The position numbers and the translations under genes are program-made. Positions 1-9,600 of a DNA stretch of 64,000 nucleotides are shown here, piece by piece. The stretch's first letter is position 1, and every line of letters begins with the position of its first letter. The notes under the pieces are model-generated. The model was not told where the DNA came from. It searched no databases and worked only from the letters and a program-made list of their open reading frames with translations. The stretch lies in contig NADL03000142.1 in the NCBI GenBank assembly GCA_002205965.3, positions 1 to 64,000 of the forward strand. The letters run 5' to 3'. This DNA is from Kappaphycus alvarezii (Eukaryota; Rhodophyta; Florideophyceae; Gigartinales; Solieriaceae).

Positions 1-110
1 GGGATTGGGTGTGTTACTGATTGAGGATGCAGAACGGCTATTTTACGGACTAGCGGGGCCAGGTCTGTGTATAAGAAAGTCCGATAATGAGCAGAGTCAT
101 ATAGGATTAA
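1..110 (-). repeat. Inverted 3'-terminal fragment of an RLE non-LTR element
   Basis: Roughly the first 85 bases match, in reverse complement, the segment at about 690-807, at about 80% by eye, including a shared AGGTCTGTGT block. On the minus strand the piece ends in an ACACCCAAT-type terminus like the CACCCAAAC-type ends of the other RLE-element copies in this window. It is read as a 5'-truncated insertion containing only the 3' end of such an element, facing outward from the adjacent plus-strand copy. A terminal inverted repeat of a DNA element is an alternative. Confidence 0.55.
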
Positions 111-114
111 AAGG

Positions 115-807
115 GATGGAAGAGGACTAGGTGCAATGTGATGGAATCAGACATCTTCGGCGACTACCTCATGCACTGCTTGCATGGCCGAGAACGAATA
201 GAGCGTCACGACCATCAGGTTGCGGTCCTCACGTCGGACTTGGCAAAGGCCGCGCGAGACCCGGTCATGGAACCCGTCCCAATGGACATCACCGCACAAG
301 GCCAGACATCAAGGCTATAGGGAGCACCGGAGGGACAGACTTTTTTCGACGTTACATTCGTCAACCCACTTGCTCCCTCAAGCACACGGGCCCGTTGCTT
401 CAACCTCTTGACATATCTGAACGCCGCGAAAGCGTCAAAGTTCAGGAGGTATCAAGACTTCATCACAACGGATGCCAGGTCCGACTGATCCCACTGCCGC
501 CACCAACTCTTGGCCGGTGGCAGCCGGGAGCATTCGCGGTGCTCAAAGAGGTGGCTAGACACGTCGCCATACGAGCCATGGAGACCTTCGGGCGGGTGCA
601 ATTTGTACTTGTGCAAGGACATGCTGCGCGACGGTTTCGTCCAACGCAGCATGCCTTACGGCTGGCCTCACACCAGCCCTGTGAGGTAGTACTTCTTGAC
701 TCGGCCCCATTTCCAGACACTCTAATACACAGACCTGTCTCCCTAGTCTTCGGAAAATAGCCGTCCTGCATCCCTAATTAGTAACGCACCCCACTTTTTC
801 CCCCCTA
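115..807 (+). pseudogene. RLE non-LTR retrotransposon C-terminus (zinc knuckle plus endonuclease), decayed
   Basis: This is the tail of a retrotransposon protein that nicks DNA for target-primed reverse transcription. At about 138-320 the frame reads a zinc-knuckle end (GDYLMHC, then an RHD motif). At 320-480 another frame reads PEGQTFFDVTFVNPLAP, which fits the catalytic Asp strand of a restriction-like endonuclease. At 500-650 it reads GRWQPGAFAVL and AMETFG, the conserved C-terminal helices also seen in the copy at 55.9-56.1 kb. At least two frame changes and internal stops are present. RT is absent, so the copy is 5'-truncated. The 3' end at about 800 reads CGCACCCCAC then a C run. Family assignment rests on domain order and motifs recognised by eye. 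Confidence 0.65.
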
Positions 808-1007
808 TGGTTTGTGATGGAATACAGAGGAGAAAAAAAATGTTGAAATAAAGGCAACCGGTACCGCTGGGAGCTTGAAAGCCCTCCGAGCGAAACTACT
901 CCCTCCGTCTACCTTTCCGGAGACGAAGGATCTCAACAACACCTCCACCTTGTTTTCGCAACCTCCCCCAACGCTTCCTGTCCGTTAAGCAACCTCTTAC
1001 AGAGCCA

Positions 1008-1387
1008 TTGCGGACAAGGCCCCTTCTGATATATGAAGAGCCATGGTTCCCTCCGTCTCAGTGTCCTCGTCCCCTCTGTTTCAAAACCCTTTATCTAATG
1101 CGCCGCCGCCCACATCTGCATCATTGGGCACCTCGACCTCCATTGTCAACATCCTTTTTTCTGTTCCAGCACAGTGCTCCATTTAGCCCCACAACAGTGT
1201 GGGCGACAGACTCATTTCCGAGCTATCTCAATTTCAGTTGGACAACGCCCTATTCGGAAAAGGAACATCCCATAATACTCTTGTCAACCCGCCAACCCCC
1301 ACAACCCCCGCCAGCGGCTCGGCATGTCCAGCTTTAACTATGTTTAGTCTCGTCTTTTCCTACTGTATTCAGTGCGAAAATGTTTAG
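1008..1387 (+). pseudogene. Unrecognised Ser/Pro/Thr-rich decayed reading frame
   Basis: One plus frame from about 1040 to 1387 has coding-like composition, rich in Ser, Pro and Thr and ending in CIQCENV, but carries at least two internal stops (near 1018 and 1186). A second overlapping frame (1008-1337) is also open. No domain is recognised. It lies between the RLE tail and the decayed minus-strand gene at 1.7-2.4 kb and could be part of either, or a compositional accident. Confidence 0.2.
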
Positions 1388-1731
1388 TCATTCAGTTGGA
1401 TTTGAGTACAGTATTCGACTGGCTGTAATTACTGCAATTACTCTGCAAGCAAATAGTGAAATGGATTAATTCTTACTTTGAACTTATTTCAATAATTATT
1501 GCCGTCTAGCAGCCTGAATTATGGTTGTAAATTTAACTACACTGTTTACCTGAAATTTAGTAGGAAACCCTCCTTTATTTCAGTGTAAATATTCCTACAG
1601 TACTGTACGTTGTTCGATATACAGGGTTGCTAGATACATGCACCGAGGTGGTAGACCTCGACTTGGGCAATTCATGTTTTGGTGCAATTAAAAAGACTGT
1701 ATGACTACGTAAGAGGGACGATTCAGTTGAT

Positions 1732-2425
1732 TTAACTACTATCACTTCCCATGACCTCATCGAGCATCAGCTGGCTACGGGCACTGCGAGCCTCATCGCT
1801 AATCTCGCTCTGAAGATAATAAAGCGCCCTGTGTAAGGGTGCGGACAGATTGCCTTGCGCTACAGCATACTTCTTAACCATTGCAACTGCACGTAAAGGT
1901 TCTTCGCGGGGACACCCGTGGAGATTCTGTCAGTTCTTCCTCATTGCCACTATCGCCATCAATGTATTCGTCTATCATTTGATCAACCAGCGTGTCGAGC
2001 GAAATAACTTGAGTGTGGTCCTCCTCCCCTCGCATATTCAGGAGTGCAGCCACCCAAATTCGTGAATGAACCGGAATTAAGGCCTCCTTACGTTCTGTGC
2101 ACGTTGCTCATTGGCACGTGAAACGTTTGCGTCCGCATTTGTCTGGTCAGATTCCGGGTTTTTTTTCTTCCGACACTTGCTCATGATGGTCTCCTCTAGC
2201 TCCTCCAACTCCACCTTAACCGTTTGAGTAGCAGACAGGATGTCCACCTTGAATATATTACGAACAATCCCACGAAACAGGTCCAGCGCACGCTCGATCT
2301 TAAATGCACGATAACAAGATTCATGGCCGCGATGATCCCAGTTGCGGGTTCACGTGCTAAGCGCCCTCTCTCAGCCTCGGCAACAGTCTGGTGCTTCCAT
2401 CGATGGTTGAGGAGACGTTAGTCAT
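1732..2425 (-). pseudogene. Unrecognised decayed gene, about 225 codons, several 1-base frameshifts
   Basis: On the minus strand an ATG at 2425-2423 in a TTCACAATGA context opens a chain of coding-like segments ending at TAA 1734-1732. Successive frames contain EAERGRLAREPATG, then RAFKIERALDLFRGIVRNIF and VELEELEETIMSKCRKKK, then SRIWVAALLNMRGEEDHTQV and DQMIDEYIDGD, and finally LRAVAMVKKYAV and RALYYLQSEISDEARSARSQ. The composition is helical and charged, with a Lys-rich stretch in the middle. One frame change lies in a CCCC run near 1907, as expected of a single-base deletion. No family is recognised. It may be a host gene relic or an ORF of an unclassified mobile element. Confidence 0.45.
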
Positions 2426-4369
2426 TGTGAAGCATTTGTGGTTAGTGAGGCAGTTGTGAAGACATTCGGGGAACTTGCGGAGTTCCAAGGAAGCACTTCC
2501 GTACTTAAACCTCAAACAATTTCAACTCAAACTCTAATCGGTATGTAACATTTTCAAAAAATACATCACCCTGATTGTACCTGCTGCAGGCTTTCATACT
2601 ATTTTCAACAATTCAAATCTTTTCCGCTGGCACAAAATGTGAGCAAGAATAAAAGGTCTTGAAAGTCGAATCGTGGGAAGTTTACCAGATTTGCACCAAT
2701 CATTAAAATTGGTCAAATTTTTGGGGTACTGGGACAGTGGATCACAACTTGGTGCAATTAGTCTAATGATCCAATTATAGTATGTTATAGTTACCGATAA
2801 ACCTGTATATGTGTACAGCATAAGGCCACGGAACTTTATTATCCAGATATATATTTGTTGTTATTAGTTCTTCATTTTATTATTTTTTTAAGTTATTCAA
2901 TGTAATTTATTTTTTATCCAAATGTCATTATTAATTATTTAATGTAAGTATTTTACATATATACATTTATGGGCCAGGTCGGTCCGATCCTTCGTCAGCC
3001 TAAACATTTCATGGGGTGTACGCAAAGTCCACAGAACTGATGGTGAAGCCTTCTTGAAATATATTTAGGTGTTGTACACAAATCGAAATTTCATATTACT
3101 ATTAGTAGGATGCATTCTAATGAGGTTCCTGGAAACATAGAGGTCTACAAAAAGATACTGATGACCGATTCAAATACGGTATTCCATTTGTGTACTTAAA
3201 CTCATTTGTGCCCATTAGCCCAAGTTGTTATTGTCCTAAAAGATCACTCCTCTGCTCGTACTCTTCGCGCCTCGCTCTCTGACCTGCCATAATCTATGTT
3301 GATGAATAAGTAAGCCGATCTTGCATGAATAATACAGCTGTTACTGAGTCACGCAATGTTCTGAGATCTCTTTAAACGAACGGTGATTCTAATTTCGGAA
3401 TTCTGTTTCAGTCCAACTATATTGGGGACAGTTCCACTGGATAACTATCTGTATTATAAGTATGTTTAAATTATTCAGTATCGATATCTAATGCAATTCA
3501 TAAGGTTTACTCTTTACAATAATGACAGATACATTTGAATCCAAAAGATTGTAGATTTTTTTTTCATAACCGGCAACAAAAGTGGGTCACTCACAATGGA
3601 ATTGAGCCGGCCTTGTAGGGAAGGTCATATAGTGTTACCGACCAGTGACGAATTTTCCCGCATAGCGCTTCAGCGGCGTGGATATAAACGACGACATTTA
3701 CATGCATCAAAATAACCAAAATTTCCCCCAAATGTTAAATCAAATTTCACACCTAAATTGCCCGATTTAATTCTTGTACTGATTGTTGAAAAATTTTCTG
3801 AAGTACGGATACCCTTGCAACCTCGTTAGTTTTAAAACTGGTTCAACTCATGGGTGTCTACTCTGGATCATGCTTCTCGGAAACAAAATAGAAAAGCTCA
3901 TTTCGGGAAAGAAAAAGTCCTGTAGTGAATCGATATTCTGAAAATTCATATCTTACTGGTAAAGTAGTAGCGAAGATTAAAAGGTTCTGCAAAATATTCA
4001 TCAAAACCATAAAGATAACATTAAGGCACATTTATTTCGTAGAACGTTTGGAATTTTCGCTTTAAGTATCACTTTCATAACGTCCATATGATTGAAATTT
4101 CAATATACACGTATCGTTTGCTAGATAGACCTCAGAAAACAGAGAAGCAGTTTTGACACCGACCCCTATCATGGCGTCTTTGTGAACATACTTGCTAGAT
4201 TAATAAATTTTCATTAGTTTTGGAAGTGGCCCAACAAATTCAGCTACTATGTGGAAAATTACGTTATCACATATATGCGCCTGTATTATTGACGTGTTCA
4301 GTCAGCACCACAACGCAGTAATCATACGCAATAGTTGCATCAGTGCTTGCCGCAGTGACAGTGTACATT
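2426..4369. other. AT-rich tract without a recognisable gene
   Basis: No extended coding-like frame, RNA gene or repeat of another part of the window was recognised on either strand. Only short chance ORFs (under about 75 codons) occur. Confidence 0.5.
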
Positions 4370-5800
4370 AAGTCTCCCTCCAACATCCAGAGACTCCTAG
4401 GTGCAGATCAAAAAGCATCGTGCGAAAACACGAGGTTGCCAACACGGAAAATCGAAGAAAAAGCCTTTTTCGTGCGATTGTGCGCTTCCTGTTTTTTCTT
4501 CTCTTGATTGTAGCCTCTCCTTTTTTCTCTGTATCATCTCGGTTACGTCTAGCAGACAATAACATATTCCATCTTTGATCCGCCATCTTTGGCCCCGCCT
4601 ATATTCAAACCTCTAATATTTCGCTGCACAACTGCTGAGGTCCCTGCATATTCTGTAATATTCTACCACACAAGCACGTCAATTCGGAGTGAATCCATGA
4701 ACCGTGTCAAGTATTATTCTACAATTTACAGCAGCAAAGATGTTGATTTCACCAGGTATATGAATCTCATGGCTCTCTGTGAACGTTCGAGTCCCGCGGA
4801 TATGTGCACCGGTTGAATCAAATGCGGGACCATGAAAATGGTATTTAACGATCTGCCGTCCATCTTTTCATTTTCTGCGAATTCGACGCCGTCGGAAAAT
4901 TTTTCCCTTAGTATCCTCACAACATGATTTTCAACCACAGCAGGACTTCAATTTCAAGTCATCTGGACGGGCATTTTCTGTCAATCCGGCACACATCTAT
5001 CTCTTTTCTTCTTGGAGGAGAGCGAGGAAATTCAAAATCCAATGCAACAGGGATAGGTATCCTGGTAATAGGTAATAAAGCATGAGGTGTATGGTAACTT
5101 CGTTACAAGTAATCACTGCGGGTTTCGATAAAAAGTCAAATTCCAAGATAATTCAAAGGTGATCTATTTTCTTTCTTAATTCTGTGAATTCATTATTTAG
5201 CCATTTTCTGAAAGCCAACATGTAAACTTGCCATTTCTCGAGCTTGGAAATTTCACAGGACAGCTATCCTTCTCCTCCGGTTCATCGTCTCATATACCTC
5301 TTTATCAATGACTCCAGGCTCGTTACAAGCGCAAAAGGATAAGGCGTAACAATTTCTAGCTCTTTTTCTAGCCTCTCCAACCTCTTCTACGTCAACCATC
5401 CCACTGACATTCTTTCCAAAGCTGGGATCGTCGAAATGGACATCTATTACGTTCACTCGGATGAGCTTTTTCGCATTTTCCACCTATTGCTTTCGATATG
5501 TACAGTTCTGTTGGCTCGAGGGCAGAAGTCGGGCTCCTTCGAATGTTCGAAAACACTAATTTACGGGAAAAGCACTAGTTCTGTTACCGAATGCCATAGA
5601 ATTCTGGTTCTCAATCCTTTGACTCCAAAACGAGCTGCGCCTCCTATCAAGCACCGGAAGTTATAGTTCTCTGTTCCACAGTGCTGCAATCCGTGCTTTT
5701 TATATATATTACAATACAGGTTCTCCTCCTCTAGTATGTTCAATAGTAATATTCGTGAAACTGCCGATGATTTACTCGAAAAATTACTGTACATCGTCAT
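4370..5800 (-). pseudogene. Unrecognised decayed minus-strand gene in several fragments
   Basis: Coding-like segments run on the minus strand in changing frames. About 5800-5561 contains LIGGAARFGVKGLRTRILW. About 5483-5253 is a 76-codon frame with DDPSFGKNVSGMVDVEEVG and EARKRARNCYALSFCACNE. About 4938-4726 contains VENHVVRILREKFSDGVEF. An overlapping frame at about 4850-4690 contains HEIHIPGEINIFAAVNC. Composition and amino-acid use differ from the flanking AT-rich DNA. Several stops or frame changes separate the pieces and no intron boundary was established. I do not recognise the product. Alternatives are a multi-exon host gene or a single-exon pseudogene. Confidence 0.3.
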
Positions 5801-7440
5801 TCATCAAGTATGGTACTGTTTTCAAAAGGAAAAAACTGTTGATTCTTCTGTTGCAAAATTTAAGAATATTATAGCATGGTTTTTTGGGAGTTTAGTAAAA
5901 CAAAAATACATGAATAAAATTAGATGATTTTTCCTTATAACTATTAAATTGCCAAATTATATCTGGAATCATAAGAAATAGAATCAATTTTTAATAATAG
6001 CACAGTGATGAAGATGGTTCGATGGCGAAAAGATCTAGAAATACATCTGCAAACCTGTGAATATTCAAGATGAACTAAAAAGGAATGGCTTCCACCAAAA
6101 CTACGTGTAAATAATATCATGGTTTTGTAACCATAAATAAGACTGCAGTATCAATTATAGTATTTTGGGGTAGTATTCAATCAAGATAAGTACTGTAGGC
6201 AAAATCATTGTAGTTGTTGTAGTCTGTGGAGTTCGAAATCCGACTGAACAAAGTAGAACTTTTTAAGTTGAGTGAAGTAGAAAAGTTAGAGTAAAATGTT
6301 AAAACTATCCATAGATGATTCCAAAAACTTTTAGTCATTGGTCAAAATTAAACATAACATCATGCCTTTTAGCATTATTATAGGAAAAAGGGATAGAGAA
6401 TTAATATTTTGCTGAATTTTTAACTCATATAGCTCTGTAGAAATGCTACCCGCTTGACTAAAATGAACAATAAGGTAGAAATAATTCACATAAAGTAGTA
6501 TAGATCTGTAGAATGAAACTGGACATGTCAGAGAGAAGACTTAACTTTTCTGTAAATTTTTCGGATTATAAACTGAGCCATGAATTCGTATCATTTTTTA
6601 GTTTTATTGGTCTGAAAAGATACATTCGTTAATTTAATATCTATTATTTTTCATTTCTAGTTAGGAAAGTGGCAAGTAGATTCAGTGCTGAATAGCAATT
6701 ATAAGTAAACAGCGACAAATAATTTAATTTTAACACCCGAAATCATACTCTAACTTCTGCAATATTTTTTTCAAAAAATTCAAAATCAGGAATCTCTTTA
6801 CCAAAATAAATATGTTTGGCAACCAGTTTCGAAAATTTGAGTGTTAACAAAATGAAAGGAAATATAGAGTGTTATTTCAGGAAGCAACCAATATTCCAGC
6901 AAATCAGCCAAGGTTTGTATGAGTTGATCCGGCTAGTTGTCGCCTATGAAAAGAAGCAAGGAATTATAATTCAGAATTTACGGCATTCTTGGGGGTCTAT
7001 ATGTACAAGTACAGCCATTTGATTTACATTTCGGAAAATTGAAGACTAGACTGACAAACATCGATCCAAAGGCTTACATATCTTGTACCACAACTGAATT
7101 TATGCAAAAAAGGCTCACCATAAAGCAATCGTGATCAATAAATAATTGCAACATTCAAAAAATGAGAAAGGAAAACTCAAAATAGTTCATTTGCTCTCAA
7201 TGAAGCTTTTGGTTAGTTTACCGAAATTTTATAATGATGTAGTACACTTACTTCTTCATAAAACAAATAAAAATTTTTTAATCATTAAACTAGGTAGTTT
7301 TTTAAGTACAATGAAACTGAGGGAATCATAATTATGCTCTCTAATGCACACAATATTTGAAACACGGCTCATACGTGTTTCAAATATTTTAAATAAGGTT
7401 TTGTAGTGCAATGCGCGTACGCAGTTCCTCTCGTCCCTGG
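5801..7440. other. AT-rich tract without a recognisable gene
   Basis: Only short ORFs, with composition like surrounding noncoding DNA, are seen. No repeat from elsewhere in the window was recognised. Confidence 0.45.
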
Positions 7441-7594
7441 ACGGAACACCGTCAGACAATGAGAAACCCAACACACATACACGAAGGCCTACAGAGTGTG
7501 CGCTGTCCCTCTTTCTCTTTAAGCACCCTGCGATGCAGTAGCACAGCTCGCCGATGGCGAGGAGAAATTGGGTTGGAAGAGCGGGGGTAATTCC

Positions 7595-7945
7595 TTAGAC
7601 GGCTGGAGGGTGTACTTCTCCTCCGGGTTGTAAGGCCCGACCGTGGTCCGGGGAATTCCAGAAACTTGGTATAGATCGATTCCAAAGAACCGTAGAAACC
7701 AGGGGTGAAACACTGGACAAAGAAGAGGTAGTAGTGGTCCAGCTGTGCTGATTATCTCCTTTGGAGAAAAGGGTGTTGTCATCAACGACAACCGTGAAGT
7801 TCGTATTTGTGTATAGACGCCGGAGTCCGGGGCGCCAGGTGTGATTAAATATCACAAAAAAAACGGGTATTATAATATTGAATAGAGAGAGGGAAATAGA
7901 AAGGGGGACCCGGCGGATAAACGTGGCCATAGCCAAAGTTGCCAT
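7595..7945 (-). CDS. Hypothetical ORF, 116 codons, with an N-terminal hydrophobic segment
   Basis: A minus-strand frame of 116 codons begins with a hydrophobic stretch at about residues 13-33 (SISLSLFNIIIPVFFVIFN) that could be a signal or membrane segment. A polar tail containing FTVVVDDNTLFSKGDN follows. The whole 7452-7945 interval is open in three minus frames and locally GC-richer, which lowers confidence in any one frame. No homologue is recognised. It could be one exon of a host gene or a compositional island. Confidence 0.2.
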   Translation of the reverse strand: MATLAMATFIRRVPLSISLSLFNIIIPVFFVIFNHTWRPGLRRLYTNTNFTVVVDDNTLFSKGDNQHSWTTTTSSLSSVSPLVSTVLWNRSIPSFWNSPDHGRALQPGGEVHPPAV

Positions 7946-8639
7946 TGGAAAGGTTTCTGCAAAGACGGAAGTTGGGAGTCAAGTTCAGAGCCAACAACGG
8001 GGTGGCTGTTTAACCGGGACCCTAGTGGCCAGGTAGGTATAATACTAGTTAACTAGGTTGGAGTTATCTACGACGGGGATAAGTGAAGTTAGGGTCATCC
8101 AAGTTAGAGAGATCCAAGTTAGAGATAAGTAAATTCGACACTTGGCCCAATAGGTGCCTTTCACCTGCGAAAACATCAGGTCCAATTTGGGGGCCGAGTG
8201 GTCCAGATTGCAAGCGCTCAAGCCCCATCGTGTACTATACAGTACCAGGAATAATAGTGGCGGCAAAGAAAATTGCCCTTACTGTACGGTACAGTGCCTG
8301 CCGGTTAGCAGTGAATCAGATCAAAAAAGATCACCAAAATCAGCTCTGCCGATGGCATTACAGTGTAAGTGCCAATTGTACTACAGTTTTGCCCTAATAC
8401 AATCCTGTTCATTCATTCACATTGATGGAGCTGTATGCAGTAGCTAGCAAAATCAAAGATAATAATTTTAAATGATTATATGACACAAATTTTGACTTCA
8501 GAATTAGATTTAATTTGCCTTAGAAATAAGCAGAAAATAATCCCTGATTTAGAGAATATGAGGAAAAAGAAACTTAACGGAAAAGAAAGGGAGGGATGGG
8601 GTCTGAACAGAGCCAGTAGAGCCAGATATTGGTGAGAAG

Positions 8640-9015
8640 GCCAAAAGATTTGGGTTTTTACTCTTGCAAGATAATCGATCTATCATAAAGTTTTCCGACA
8701 ATTACAACCGAATCAAAGAGGAATGTCGAAAAAGTAATCAGAGAGTAACTACGCTCCTCTAAAGGCCACCCTTAGGCCAGTCATCGAGCAGCTGCATTGG
8801 CTGTGGCGGCTGCTGCATCGTGCCTTTGCATCAAAGCCCCCGAACCCTTCTGTATGTCTCAATTGTCCCCATGGCCTGTGCACACTTATCCGGGTGCCGA
8901 GCTCTAGGAGCGGTGATTGGGAACAACACAAGCCCACTTTTGGTGGAGGCCGCGATAAATATTTTCTCTTCTTTGCATTTCGTACCGCATTCAGGGAGGG
9001 CATGGGGTTGAAGGC
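8640..9015 (-). pseudogene. RLE non-LTR retrotransposon C-terminus, decayed (copy B, left half)
   Basis: On the minus strand, frames at about 9012-8831 read SGLVLFPITAPRARHPDKC and AMGTIETYRRV, and a shifted frame at 8835-8749 reads CSMTGLRVAFRGA. These fit the endonuclease C-terminus seen at 33.0 and 55.9 kb. After the stop, the minus strand ends near 8640 with AGAGTAAAAACCCAAAT, which is the family 3' terminus. The copy is 5'-truncated and frameshifted. It is joined head to head with a plus-strand 3'-end fragment (9020-9160), so both 3' ends face outward. Confidence 0.6.
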
Positions 9016-9019
9016 CTTC

Positions 9020-9160
9020 ACTCTGCTGCATTTTAGGAAGCGTAGTTCCTTCCCCATTACGCTGTAGGTATACCCTTTTTGAGTCGATTGCGGTTGTCTG
9101 GAAAACCATGGGATAGGTCGGAAATATCTTCCAACAGTAAAACCCCAAACGTTTTCCCCC
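9020..9160 (+). repeat. RLE-element 3'-UTR fragment, plus orientation (copy B, right half)
   Basis: From GCATTTTAGG at 9028 to the CCCC run at about 9160 this segment closely matches 33070-33187, including the stop-codon context, GTTCCTTCCCC, CCATGGG and the AAAACCCCAAAC end. The same sequence without the coding part is inserted at 26488-26602 and about 31674-31790. It is the 3' untranslated end of an RLE retrotransposon, truncated just inside the stop codon. Confidence 0.65.
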
Positions 9161-9169
9161 TCTGCTGTT

Positions 9170-9600
9170 CATGTAGGAGAGATGTACGAAGGTGAAATCA
9201 GAACAGTTAGTCCTTCCGCTGCTTTCGTTTACTATGTCTTGAACTCTGCTGTGGGGTCACCGACCGGCTCTACGACGGTAAGACGAGCAGCTTTGCGAGG
9301 ACTTTTGCATACTGTACGATGAATTTCTTTTTCCTTCAACGAAAAGTCGAGTTGGGGGTGACGCGGCGTATCGTTGGAGTATAATCACGGCCTGTTGACG
9401 GTACATTTCAAAGCGGCTTACTTACTGGCGAATCTACATCTAACTATATATTTGTATATTAGATCCTGCAACATGGTTTCAATGTAGACTTTTAGCAATA
9501 ATTAGCTTTGCACAACTCGCAGTAAATCAACCCCGTTAGTTCTGTTTTTAGGGCCTCAAAGAAGGGAAATTTGTTACCAAGAACGCCCTCTGCCAGTACA
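9170..9600. other. Spacer upstream of RLE element F
   Basis: No coding-like frame or known repeat was recognised. It may hold the 5' leader of the element that follows. Confidence 0.3.

Noticed and set aside
7452..7791. Overlapping Pro/Ser-rich minus ORFs near 7.5 kb
   Set aside because: They are alternative frames of one GC-richer stretch. Only the frame with a hydrophobic N-terminus was kept, at low confidence.
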